Of a stretch of DNA of 6,806 nt, positions 1 through 6,247 are shown in pieces. The stretch is taken from assembly GCA_965370955.1 (NCBI GenBank), contig CBDUWP010000076.1, positions 1 through 6,806 of the forward strand, written 5' to 3'. The notes beneath the pieces are model-generated. The model made no database searches and was not told where the DNA came from. It was given only the letters and a program-made list of their open reading frames with translations. This DNA comes from CBDUWP01 sp965370955. Lineage in GTDB: Bacteria; Planctomycetota; Phycisphaerae; Sedimentisphaerales; Anaerobacaceae. Made by a program: the position numbers and the translations under genes. Position 1 is the stretch's first letter, and every line of letters begins with the position of its first letter.

Positions 1-815
1 ATTTTATCGACGTCGGTTGCCTCTAAATATCTTTGCCAAGTTCCCAGTGCCGCCCCCCATATAATTTTCGTATTGCCGGTGGTATAGAGAGTGACATGTT
101 CTTTACGTGAATTTTTTCGGCCGTTAAAGTTAGCCACATTGATAGTTGCAATTTCGCCGAGCAATGGCTTCTCCAATCCATATTTCTGATCAGTTTCATC
201 CAGCTTAGAGATAATATCGACAGCCGCCGCCAGATCATCTTTCCACCAGACGCTTCCTGCGATTGGCTTTTTCGATGTCCAGCTTAGCCCTTCGACTTTC
301 ACGATCGGCAAGGTCGCCAGCGGCACAAAATCGAGTAATACAAGCTCATTATCGACATAAAGTTTTTTCGCCCCGACATTGATAACAGCCACCGGCTTTC
401 GCCAATTAGCCATAACCAAGACACAATCAGCCGTTGTTTGCACCTTAACATTTGTTAGCCAGAGCATATTTTGCTCGATATTTTTTTGCACTGTCACTGC
501 CGCATCGCCATCGAGCAGCAGGTCATCATCAGCCACGACCGCCGCGTGAAACAATTTTTCTTCTAATGCCTTATTAACCCAAATCGGCGCTTTATCCATT
601 TTTAATGTGCCTCTGATTTGCGCCAGCGCCGCATTTTTTTCGACATATTTATTTAGATATATAAATCCAAACACAACAATCGCCAACAGCCCCAGCACCA
701 ACCATATTTTCAAAGTCACCTTCAATCTTGGACCTAAAATATCGATTGCTTTTTTAGCTTTGAAGTTTAGCCAAGCTCCTTGATTTTTTTTCTTTCTTCT
801 TTTTCTCTTTGCCAT
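1..815 (-). CDS. ftsQ: FtsQ/DivIB-like cell-division membrane protein, C-terminus cut by the window edge
   Basis: This frame stays open from the ATG at 813-815 to base 1, giving at least 271 residues with the C-terminus missing. It starts with a very basic cytoplasmic tail (MAKRKRRKKK), followed by one hydrophobic segment at about residues 34-54 and then a soluble domain, which is the bitopic layout of FtsQ. The region around residues 118-165 resembles the FtsQ pattern of a beta strand followed by 'R-x-P-V-A-V' (here NWRKPVAVINVG at 137-148) and then a strand like 'LYVDNELVLLDF' (152-163). Near the edge, IIWGAALGTWQRYLEATDV resembles the FtsQ 'G...kl..l' segment. FtsQ links the early and late divisome through FtsB, FtsL and other partners. 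The position after ddl is the classic dcw location. The gap after ddl is 23 nt with no clear Shine-Dalgarno sequence. The family call rests on architecture, weak motifs and synteny, because FtsQ sequences diverge strongly. Confidence 0.68.
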   Translation of the reverse strand, partial: MAKRKRRKKKNQGAWLNFKAKKAIDILGPRLKVTLKIWLVLGLLAIVVFGFIYLNKYVEKNAALAQIRGTLKMDKAPIWVNKALEEKLFHAAVVADDDLLLDGDAAVTVQKNIEQNMLWLTNVKVQTTADCVLVMANWRKPVAVINVGAKKLYVDNELVLLDFVPLATLPIVKVEGLSWTSKKPIAGSVWWKDDLAAAVDIISKLDETDQKYGLEKPLLGEIATINVANFNGRKNSRKEHVTLYTTGNTKIIWGAALGTWQRYLEATDVDK

Positions 816-838
816 ATTTTTTTTACAATCTTTATTTT

Positions 839-1780
839 TTATCTGTCCATTTTGGCTTGGCGCACTGCATCTTCGGCGATCGCCATGCACAACTCGCCCA
901 GTGACAAGCCTATTTTTTTCGCCGCCATCGGCAATAAAGAATGGCTCGTAAATCCCGGAATCGTATTTAATTCCAACACATAAATTTTATTATCGTCAGT
1001 TAGTATAAAATCGACTCTAGCAACATTTTCGCACCCTAAACAGTTAAAAGCTATGACAGCCGCATCATTCATTTCACCTGCAACGGCCCCATCGGTCGTA
1101 TCAAACAAAAATTGCGTTTTGTCACTAACATATTTAGCGTTGTAGTCATAAAAATTCATCGCCGCTTTAATTTCTATTATTGGCAGCGTCCGCTCGCCTA
1201 ACAAGCCGACAGTAAATTCTCTACCTTCGATCAGTTCTTCGACCATCGCATTGCCGAATTCTTCGACACATTTTTTTGCGGCATCGACTGCTTTTGACGG
1301 CGTTTCTAAAATTTCTATTCCGACACTGCTTCCGCTATTTTTTGGCTTGACCACGAATCTGTTTCCGATTACCGATATCCGCTCTATGCTATCGGTATCA
1401 AAATCTGCAACACTTTCAAAACAGATTGCTTTGGGCACATTCAGCTTTGCTTTTTTGAAAGCCTTTTTGCTCGCAATTTTATCGAACGCCATTTCGCTTG
1501 CAGTTGAACCGCTGGCAGTATAAGTCAACTTTCGGTTTTCAAGTATCCGCTGGATTTGCCCGTCTTCTCCAAAGGCGCCATGCAAAGCTAAAAAAAACAC
1601 ATCGACATTTGGCTCGTCCAAAATCGCCAAGTTGTCCGGCTTGATATCGGAGCAAATCACATCCGCCCCAACATCAGTCAAAGCCTTTGTTATCGCTTTA
1701 CCGCTTTGGATACTGATTCCTCTTTCTGACCCGATACCGCCATACAAAACAACTATTTTAAATTCGTTATTTGTCACCAT
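839..1780 (-). CDS. ddl: D-alanine--D-alanine ligase
   Basis: Cytoplasmic ATP-grasp enzyme that joins two D-alanines to make the dipeptide used by MurF. The product is 313 residues, normal for the family. Visible motifs are GGIGSERGISIQSG (14-27, N-terminal substrate loop), HGAFGEDG (67-74), YTASGSTASEMAFDK (87-101), KPKNSGSSVGI (145-155, ATP-grasp), FYDYNAKY (210-217, the omega loop whose tyrosine is typical of D-Ala-D-Ala rather than D-Ala-D-Lac ligases), ARVDF (254-258) and ELNTIPGFTSHSLLP (270-284, metal and substrate binding). The ATG at 1778-1780 is chosen over the in-frame TTG at 1789 because it overlaps the murB stop as TAATG, a standard coupling arrangement, and it removes only three residues that have no family counterpart. 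There is no obvious Shine-Dalgarno sequence, so translation probably depends on ribosomes finishing murB. The gene is followed by ftsQ. Confidence 0.97.
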   Translation of the reverse strand: MVTNNEFKIVVLYGGIGSERGISIQSGKAITKALTDVGADVICSDIKPDNLAILDEPNVDVFFLALHGAFGEDGQIQRILENRKLTYTASGSTASEMAFDKIASKKAFKKAKLNVPKAICFESVADFDTDSIERISVIGNRFVVKPKNSGSSVGIEILETPSKAVDAAKKCVEEFGNAMVEELIEGREFTVGLLGERTLPIIEIKAAMNFYDYNAKYVSDKTQFLFDTTDGAVAGEMNDAAVIAFNCLGCENVARVDFILTDDNKIYVLELNTIPGFTSHSLLPMAAKKIGLSLGELCMAIAEDAVRQAKMDR

Positions 1781-2667
1781 TAGGGCCAAATTTTTATTTC
1801 TAATTCCAGCTCGACATCGAACCTAGCTAAGACTTTTTGCTTCACCTGTTCGATCAGTTGTAATAGGTCACTGCTTTTGCATTCTCCTGCCGCTATAATA
1901 AAGTTAGCATGTTTTTCGCTGACAGTCGCCTTTCCCACCGCCATTCCTTTGCATCCAGCCCTATCGATCATAGCGCCTGCGGACATTGCGTTACCGGTTG
2001 GATTTTTAAATATGCATCCGGAATTTTTAGTATTTAGCGGTTGCGAATTTTTCTTAAACGCCCATATTTCTTTAACGTTTTTCAGTATAGCCTCTGGTTC
2101 TCCTGCAAACAATTTCATCGTTGCGCTGAGGATATATTTAGCCACGATATTCGATTTTCTATAATCGAAAACTAGCTGTGGTTTTTTGATATCGAACACT
2201 TTTCCATCGCTATCCATAACAGTTACTTCATCGACGATCGATCCGATATCTCCGAATTTTCCTCCTGCGTTCATTCTGACAGCCCCTCCGATCGAGCCCG
2301 GCACTCCAGCTAAACTTTCGGCTCCTGCTAATCCTTTTTCGACACAGCCGAAAACCAGATCGCTCAATTTCACTGACGCCCATGCTTTCACTTTTTCGCC
2401 GTCATATTCGATTGTCGAAAACTTTTCGCCTGTAAGCCTGACAACAGCTCCTTCGATTCTACCATCTGCGATCAGCAAATTTGAGCCCAAGCCCAGCACA
2501 TGGATTGGCACATCATTTTCTTTACATATTTTCGTCACCCTTTGCAGTTGTTCGACATCTGTCGGCGTAACAAAGTAGTCCGCCTTTCCGCCGATCCCAT
2601 ACCAGCTGCAATCAGCCAAAGAGTGATTTGTTTCAACTATTTTTTCTAAGCCATTGAATATATTCAT
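1780..2667 (-). CDS. murB: UDP-N-acetylenolpyruvoylglucosamine reductase
   Basis: FAD- and NADPH-dependent reductase that converts UDP-GlcNAc-enolpyruvate to UDP-MurNAc in the cytoplasm, supplying the substrate of MurC. Using the ATG at 2665-2667 the product is 295 residues. Motifs are YGIGGKADYFVTP (23-35), VLGLGSNLLIADG (57-69, FAD pyrophosphate binding), SLAGVPGSIGGAVRMNAG (118-135), DYRKSNI (168-174, substrate tyrosine loop), NSGCIFKNPTG (215-225), SEKHANFI (251-258) and a C-terminal LELEIK with the expected acidic residue. The position usually held by the catalytic serine in 'SAGS(F/I)FKNP' is Cys218. The start is chosen because GGAAGG lies 6 nt upstream of ATG 2667, whereas the upstream GTG at 2688 has only a poor ribosome-binding site. 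The 5' end overlaps the murC 3' end by 35 nt and the stop overlaps the ddl start. Confidence 0.96.
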   Translation of the reverse strand: MNIFNGLEKIVETNHSLADCSWYGIGGKADYFVTPTDVEQLQRVTKICKENDVPIHVLGLGSNLLIADGRIEGAVVRLTGEKFSTIEYDGEKVKAWASVKLSDLVFGCVEKGLAGAESLAGVPGSIGGAVRMNAGGKFGDIGSIVDEVTVMDSDGKVFDIKKPQLVFDYRKSNIVAKYILSATMKLFAGEPEAILKNVKEIWAFKKNSQPLNTKNSGCIFKNPTGNAMSAGAMIDRAGCKGMAVGKATVSEKHANFIIAAGECKSSDLLQLIEQVKQKVLARFDVELELEIKIWP

Positions 2668-4096
2668 CTGCAACCTTCCAAATATCACCTGCGCCCATAG
2701 TCACCACCAGATCTCCATTGGTGACTGTTTCTGCGAGATAGTTTCCAATAGAACTAAAATCATCAATATAAATAGCTTTATTCCCGCAGCCATTAATTTT
2801 TTTCGTTAACATTTCAGCGTTGACATATTTTTTTATTTCTAGGCTATCCCTCACAAAATAAATTCGCGGCAGGACAGTCACATCAGCCATTTTAAAGCTT
2901 TCTGCGAAATCGTCTAGTAAAAACCTCGTTCTGCTGTATTGATGCGGCTGAAAGACGCAGAACAATTTTCGTGGCTGATACTTTTGCTTTATCGCCAAAA
3001 GTGATGCCTTGATTTCGGTCGGATGATGGGCATAATCATCTAGGACTTTTATTCCGTTAACTTCAGCCTTCAGCATAATTCTGCGATCGATTCCGTTGAA
3101 TTTAGCGATATTTTCCGCGATATCAGCCATATCCACACCGGCATTTTTCGCCATTGCTATGACCGCCATCGCATTTAATATATTGTGATTGCCATGTAGA
3201 GCTATTGCGATTCGGTCAATTTTGTTTCCTTTATAATACAGATCGAACATTTGCCCGTTTCGTGTTACTTTAACATTATCGCAATAGAAATCACATTTGC
3301 TATTGTTGCCGAAGGTTTCGATAGTGACGTCCAGTTTGCTCAATTTTTTTATAACATCGGTCACGTTGTGATCATCTCCATTTGCAACAATTGATCCGCC
3401 TGTCACTGTATTGACAGCGAACTGCGTGAACGCCGATTTAATGTCTTCGATATCGCTATAGTAATCCAGATGATCAGCTTCAATATTGAGTATGCAGCTT
3501 ATTGCCGAAGCCAGATTCAGGAAACTTCTATCATATTCGCAAGCTTCGACAACGAAGCTTTTTCCTTTTCCAGCCGCCGACGATGTTTTCAACTGCGTGA
3601 CAGTTGCTCCTACGATAAAACTTGGATTTTGTCCGCAGCTGCTAAGCAAATGACTCAGCCATCCGCTGGTTGTGCTTTTCCCATGGGTTCCACTGACAGC
3701 TATCGTTTGATATTTCCTACTGATTTTGCCGACCATCTGTGCATACTTATATATTTTGAGTCCTTGCTTTTTCGCAGCGATCAGCTCTGGATTATCCTCT
3801 TTTATTGCCGCCGATATCACAACCTCTTGCACGCTTTTTGCCAAATTTTGTGCTTTATGCCCGACAAATATTTTAGCTCCTTTTTCTACCAGCATATCAG
3901 TAACAATTGTGCGTTTTGCATCACTTCCTGTAACAAACAATTGATTTTCCATCATCATTTTCGCCAGCCCGCTCATTCCGATTCCGCCGGCCCCGATAAA
4001 GTGATAGCACGTTATCGCCGGAACATCTTTTGCCTTGCCTTTGACTGTTTCATAGAGGCGTGATTTGCTCGTATTTTTTTTGGTCTCGATTGCCAT
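2633..4096 (-). CDS. murC: UDP-N-acetylmuramate--L-alanine ligase
   Basis: ATP-dependent Mur ligase that adds L-alanine to UDP-MurNAc, the first peptide-stem step, in the cytoplasm. The 487 residues match the family length. In order they show HFIGAGGIGMSGLA (32-45, N-terminal Rossmann substrate domain), GTHGKST (136-142, ATP P-loop), EADHLDYYSD (206-215), HGNHNILNA (301-309), FNGIDRRIM (333-341), DDYAHHPTEI (353-362), FQPHQYSRTRFL (382-393) and GAGDIW (468-473), covering all three Mur ligase domains. The extra ~28 residues before the Rossmann fold are Lys/Thr/Ser-rich. The ATG at 4094-4096 lacks a recognisable Shine-Dalgarno sequence. A short ORF ending just upstream may deliver ribosomes (see the 4099-4134 entry). 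This is the first cell-wall gene of the block. murG and ftsW, often found upstream in dcw clusters, are replaced here by queA. The 3' end overlaps murB. Confidence 0.97.
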   Translation of the reverse strand: MAIETKKNTSKSRLYETVKGKAKDVPAITCYHFIGAGGIGMSGLAKMMMENQLFVTGSDAKRTIVTDMLVEKGAKIFVGHKAQNLAKSVQEVVISAAIKEDNPELIAAKKQGLKIYKYAQMVGKISRKYQTIAVSGTHGKSTTSGWLSHLLSSCGQNPSFIVGATVTQLKTSSAAGKGKSFVVEACEYDRSFLNLASAISCILNIEADHLDYYSDIEDIKSAFTQFAVNTVTGGSIVANGDDHNVTDVIKKLSKLDVTIETFGNNSKCDFYCDNVKVTRNGQMFDLYYKGNKIDRIAIALHGNHNILNAMAVIAMAKNAGVDMADIAENIAKFNGIDRRIMLKAEVNGIKVLDDYAHHPTEIKASLLAIKQKYQPRKLFCVFQPHQYSRTRFLLDDFAESFKMADVTVLPRIYFVRDSLEIKKYVNAEMLTKKINGCGNKAIYIDDFSSIGNYLAETVTNGDLVVTMGAGDIWKVADEYIQWLRKNS

Positions 4097-4098
4097 AG

Positions 4099-4134
4099 CT
4101 ATTTGCGTAGAATAATTTTCATTGTTTTGGCCAT
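4099..4134 (-). other. possible 11-codon leader ORF ahead of murC
   Basis: On the minus strand an ATG at 4132-4134 opens a short frame reading MAKTMKIILRK and stopping with TAG two bases before the murC ATG (TAG-CT-ATG). The murC start has no clear ribosome-binding site of its own, so termination and re-initiation would be one way to load it. A frame this short can arise by chance, and no Shine-Dalgarno sequence stands out for it either, so it is recorded as a possible regulatory element only. Confidence 0.2.
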
Positions 4135-4153
4135 TTCAGCCGCTCGTCAGTGT

Positions 4154-4182
4154 ATCACAGAATCAGCCCAAACAAAAGTCAA
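4154..4182 (-). promoter_or_regulatory. candidate sigma70-type promoter for the murC-murB-ddl-ftsQ block
   Basis: In the 115-nt gap between queA and murC, the minus strand has TTGACT (4182-4177), a 17-nt spacer and TGTGAT (4159-4154), matching the consensus at 5 of 6 and 4 of 6 positions. The predicted start would lie near 4147, about 50 nt ahead of murC. No convincing terminator follows queA, so readthrough from queA is also possible. Confidence 0.35.
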
Positions 4183-4211
4183 ATCGCTAAAAATAGCTTT
4201 AGTGCAATTTT

Positions 4212-5261
4212 TCAGATGATGAACATGCTATCGCCATAGGAATAGAAGCGATATTTTTCATCGATGGCAAATTGATACGCCGCTTTCATGTTTTCCATTC
4301 CCATAAAAGCCGCCACCAGAGCAAGGAGTGTTGATTTTGGCAGATGAAAATTTGTTATGACAGCATCGATCATTTTAAATTTGTAACCGGGCATAATGAA
4401 CAGCTCTGTTTGGCCCGCCGCCGCTTCGACTTTATTATTTTTTGCGATTGTTTCAATTGATCTGACAGCCGTTGTTCCGACAGCAATAATTCGTCCCCCA
4501 GCATTTTTAGCCTGATTGATTATGTTTGCATTTTCTTGATTTAGTTCAAATTTTTCGCTATGTATTTTGTGTTCAGTGAGGTCATCTACTGTCACAGGCT
4601 TAAATGTTCCGCTTCCGACATGCAGAGTGACATAGGCTATTTTGATTCCATTTTTTTTCAGCAATTCGATTAGCTCTTTTGAGAAATGTAACCCAGCCGT
4701 CGGCGCAGCCACAGCCCCAGTTTTTTCTGCATAAACTGTTTGATATCGTTTTTTGTCTAGCCTTGCCATTTCTGGATTTTCATTTCGTTTTATATATGGC
4801 GGCAGCGGAGGATAGCCTATATCTTCAAGCACAGCCTTTACATCTTTGGCTTGTTTGATCTTTATTTTGCATTGCCCTTCATCGGTTTTTTCCATCAGTA
4901 CAGCATTGTACTGTTCATTTTTATCTCGACAATGAATTATAAATTCCTCATTGATTTTAACTTTTCGCAATCCTTTAAGCATTACTGTCCAGCTGCCGTC
5001 CGGATTAGCTTTTAGGAACAGTCCTTCGAGTTTCCCTTCGGTATGTTTTTGGCCATAGAATCTAGCGGCCAGCACTTTGGTATCATTTAGGATTAGACAA
5101 TCGCCTGGTTTTAGATAGTTTGTGATATGCTTAAAAACTTCGTTTTTCACTTCGCCCGTATTTTTATTACAGATCAAGAGCCTTGAATCGGTCCTTTTTT
5201 CAGCTGGCTTTTGAGCTATCAATTCTTGCGGCAATATATAATCTAGTTTTGTCGTTTTCAT
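4212..5261 (-). CDS. queA: S-adenosylmethionine:tRNA ribosyltransferase-isomerase
   Basis: Transfers and isomerises the ribosyl part of S-adenosylmethionine onto 7-aminomethyl-7-deazaguanine at wobble position 34 of GUN-anticodon tRNAs (His, Tyr, Asn, Asp), forming epoxyqueuosine. The product is 349 residues, the usual length. Signature blocks are DYILPQELIAQKPAEKRTDSRLL (residues 7-29, in outline), LILNDTKVLAARFYG (56-70), IGYPPLPPYIKR (148-159), YQTVYA (173-178), AAPTAGLHF (185-193), LHVGSGTFKPV (213-223), HSEKFEL (234-240), VGTTAVRSIE (261-270), PGYKFK (291-296) and TNFHLPKSTLLALVAAF (303-319). All conserved regions are present, so it should be active. The ATG at 5259-5261 gives the standard N-terminus. 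TAAGG lies only 2 nt upstream, closer than ideal, and the stop codon of an upstream mini-ORF overlaps it. The leader contains imperfect copies of this start region. Confidence 0.97.
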   Translation of the reverse strand: MKTTKLDYILPQELIAQKPAEKRTDSRLLICNKNTGEVKNEVFKHITNYLKPGDCLILNDTKVLAARFYGQKHTEGKLEGLFLKANPDGSWTVMLKGLRKVKINEEFIIHCRDKNEQYNAVLMEKTDEGQCKIKIKQAKDVKAVLEDIGYPPLPPYIKRNENPEMARLDKKRYQTVYAEKTGAVAAPTAGLHFSKELIELLKKNGIKIAYVTLHVGSGTFKPVTVDDLTEHKIHSEKFELNQENANIINQAKNAGGRIIAVGTTAVRSIETIAKNNKVEAAAGQTELFIMPGYKFKMIDAVITNFHLPKSTLLALVAAFMGMENMKAAYQFAIDEKYRFYSYGDSMFII

Positions 5262-5265
5262 AACC

Positions 5266-5342
5266 TTACAACCGTTTCCAGTTTAGTTTTTTTGTTTTCA
5301 TAATCCTAACAATCATTCCCAATCTAGCGTTTCAGTTCTCAT
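5266..5342 (-). other. two mini-ORFs mimicking the QueA N-terminus
   Basis: From the ATG at 5342 the minus strand reads MRTETLDWE and then TGA (5342-5313). From the ATG at 5301 it reads MKTKKLNWKRL and then TAA (5301-5266). Both resemble the true start MKTTKLDYIL. Each is preceded by an AGG-containing sequence. The stop of the second lies 4 nt before the queA ATG, overlapping its ribosome-binding site, which is a typical coupling or re-initiation arrangement. They may be leader peptides that tune queA translation, or simply remnants of duplication. No protein function is implied. Confidence 0.4.
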
Positions 5343-5351
5343 TCGCCTAAG

Positions 5352-5376
5352 GTTATCAGACTTTTCGTCAAATAAC
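5352..5376 (-). promoter_or_regulatory. hairpin in the queA leader
   Basis: GTTATTTGAC, loop GAAAA, GTCTGATAAC on the minus strand forms a 10-position stem with one G-T wobble and one T-T mismatch. It lies about 90 nt before queA and just ahead of the first mini-ORF. On the RNA the run of nine Ts precedes the hairpin rather than following it, so it is not an intrinsic terminator. It may mask or expose the nearby TTAGG site, but no known riboswitch fold was recognised. Confidence 0.35.
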
Positions 5377-5419
5377 AAAAAAAAACATCTCTAAAATCGG
5401 TGTAATTTTGCTGATTTTC

Positions 5420-5449
5420 ATTATAGCTACAATTTCGTTACCAAGTCTA
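5420..5449 (-). promoter_or_regulatory. candidate queA promoter
   Basis: A perfect TATAAT (5425-5420, minus strand) has TAGACT (5449-5444, 4 of 6 matches) 18 nt upstream. The predicted start near 5413 gives a leader of about 150 nt containing the hairpin and both QueA-like mini-ORFs. The -10 overlaps the ATG of the outermost repeat copy, so that copy would serve as promoter rather than translation start. Confidence 0.45.
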
Positions 5450-5493
5450 GCTGTTGTCTGTCCGATTATTGATAGTGGAATTAGCCTATTGAC

Positions 5494-5700
5494 ATGAAAT
5501 GGATTTTGCTTATGGTTTCTCGAACCCAATTTGAATTGACAGCCGCCACGATAGCCTCATTGAATAGGGGTCAGTTAAGTTCTCGTATTCGCAATTTCAA
5601 GGGTCGTTTTCGTTTAGATTTCACTGATACTTATTTGAATAATCTCAGTGTTGACAAGTTGCGTCATGTATTATTAGCAGCTTTGATTAACGGCAGTTGA
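5494..5700 (+). CDS. small conserved-looking protein of unknown function
   Basis: Encodes up to 68 residues, charged and probably cytoplasmic apart from a short hydrophobic start (MKWILLM). I cannot assign a function. The middle and end (RIRNFKGRFRLDFTDTYLNNLSVDKLRHVLLAALING) have the alternating polar/hydrophobic look of a real helical protein. The 'LDFT.xYL..LS...LRH.LLAA' pattern resembles short hypothetical proteins I loosely associate with planctomycete-like genomes, but this is recollection only and no search was done. The start is uncertain: the ATG at 5494 has GGA 15 nt upstream, while the in-frame ATG at 5512 (62 residues) has GGA at 8 nt. TTGACA at 5489-5494 with TATGGT at 5511-5516 looks like a promoter but would sit inside the gene start, so one of the two readings must be wrong. 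It points away from queA. Confidence 0.55.
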   Translation: MKWILLMVSRTQFELTAATIASLNRGQLSSRIRNFKGRFRLDFTDTYLNNLSVDKLRHVLLAALINGS

Positions 5701-5810
5701 TTTGTTTATTTTCATTTTTTGTTTCGGACGGTTATTTTTCTGTGTTATATTACTCAAACTGCTTTCGGCTCTCTAATTTGCCATTATCGTTGATTAAATT
5801 ATGATTTTTC

Positions 5811-5838
5811 TTGCAAAGTTGTTTATTTTTGCTAGATT
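5811..5838 (+). promoter_or_regulatory. candidate promoter of tRNA-Phe
   Basis: TTGCAA (5811-5816), a 16-nt spacer and TAGATT (5833-5838), each with 4 of 6 consensus matches. The predicted start is about 12 nt ahead of the tRNA 5' end, a usual distance for a tRNA gene. The 156 nt between the small ORF and this tRNA hold no other feature I can support. Confidence 0.4.
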
Positions 5839-5856
5839 GATGCTTCTTTGTTTAGC

Positions 5857-5929
<73 letters not shown>

Positions 5930-6132
5930 TTTCCTCGTGTTTGTCTGCAATCTTTAACGGTATTTGCATCTGCTGCGTTGGCATAATCGTTTCGCAATCC
6001 AACTCTCTATCAATCCGCCTAGCCCAAAACAGCTCTAATTCCTCCAAATGATTGGTTGAAATCGCTATTTTGTTTTGCTAACAAGGAAATGTAGAGCTAC
6101 AAAGGTAAGAATCTGACAAAAATAAAAAAAAG

Positions 6133-6207
6133 GGTGAAAGAGGGGATTCGAACCCCCGACCCCTGGTACCACAAACCAGTGCTCTAACCAGCTGAGCTAC
6201 TTTCACC
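6133..6207 (-). tRNA. tRNA-His (anticodon GTG)
   Basis: The minus strand folds into a complete cloverleaf. The acceptor stem is GTGAAAG/CTTTCAC, the D-arm GCTC...GAGC, the anticodon stem CTGGT/ACCAG with loop TTGTGGT (anticodon GTG at 6172-6170), and the T-arm carries TTCGAAT. The extra 5' G at 6207 (G-1) opposite C73 at 6133 is the identity element of histidine tRNA and is encoded in the DNA. CCA is not encoded. The wobble G34 is a standard queuosine site, so the tRNA is a predicted substrate of the pathway served by the nearby queA. Immediately 3' is a run CTTTTTTTTATTTTTG, which may end transcription. Confidence 0.98.
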
Positions 6208-6218
6208 ACGAAAAAAGC

Positions 6219-6247
6219 ATAATATATAAAAAAGGCTATAGTGTCAA
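6219..6247 (-). promoter_or_regulatory. strong promoter of tRNA-His
   Basis: TTGACA (6247-6242), a 17-nt spacer and TATTAT (6224-6219) on the minus strand: a perfect -35 and a 5 of 6 -10 at ideal spacing. The predicted start near 6212 is about 5 nt ahead of G-1. The -35 box lies within the 6236-6263 inverted repeat. Confidence 0.8.

Larger units (their letters stand above)
5242..5445 (-). repeat. imperfect ~40-nt repeats of the queA translation-start region
   Basis: The plus strand shows a recurring unit of the form TCTAG, T-rich stretch, TTTTCAT, about 9 bases, ACAA, about 5 bases, TTCC, then the next TCTAG or TTTAG. Copies are at about 5242-5281 (containing the queA ATG), 5282-5322, 5323-5361 and 5401-5445. 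On the minus strand the equivalent ATGs fall at 5261, 5301, 5342 and 5421, so they are 40, 41 and 79 nt apart. The last gap equals about two units, with a decayed or replaced unit at about 5362-5400. The three right-to-left adjacent copies each have TTAGG or TAAGG just before the ATG and then a coding start like MKTxKLD. This looks like local tandem duplication of the queA initiation region followed by divergence. Unit borders are approximate. Confidence 0.7.

Noticed and set aside
23..238. 71-residue minus-strand frame at the left edge
   Set aside because: It lies in a different frame inside the FtsQ-like gene, which is open throughout and has motifs and synteny.
3470..4063. 197-residue plus-strand frame opposite murC
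   Set aside because: A shadow of the strongly supported murC. Cys- and Ser-rich composition typical of antisense translation.
4186..4197. GCTAAAAATAGC hairpin after queA as a terminator
   Set aside because: Only a 4-bp stem with no downstream T-run.
5352..5388. Hairpin plus run of nine A/T bases as an intrinsic terminator
   Set aside because: The T-run precedes the hairpin on the minus strand and is As on the plus strand, so neither direction gives hairpin then Us.
5262..5420. preQ1 riboswitch in the queA leader, suggested by the AAAAAAACTAA-like run
   Set aside because: The flanking stem and the C-rich loop segment needed for the preQ1-I pseudoknot are absent. The A-rich run is part of the repeated MKTKK coding start.
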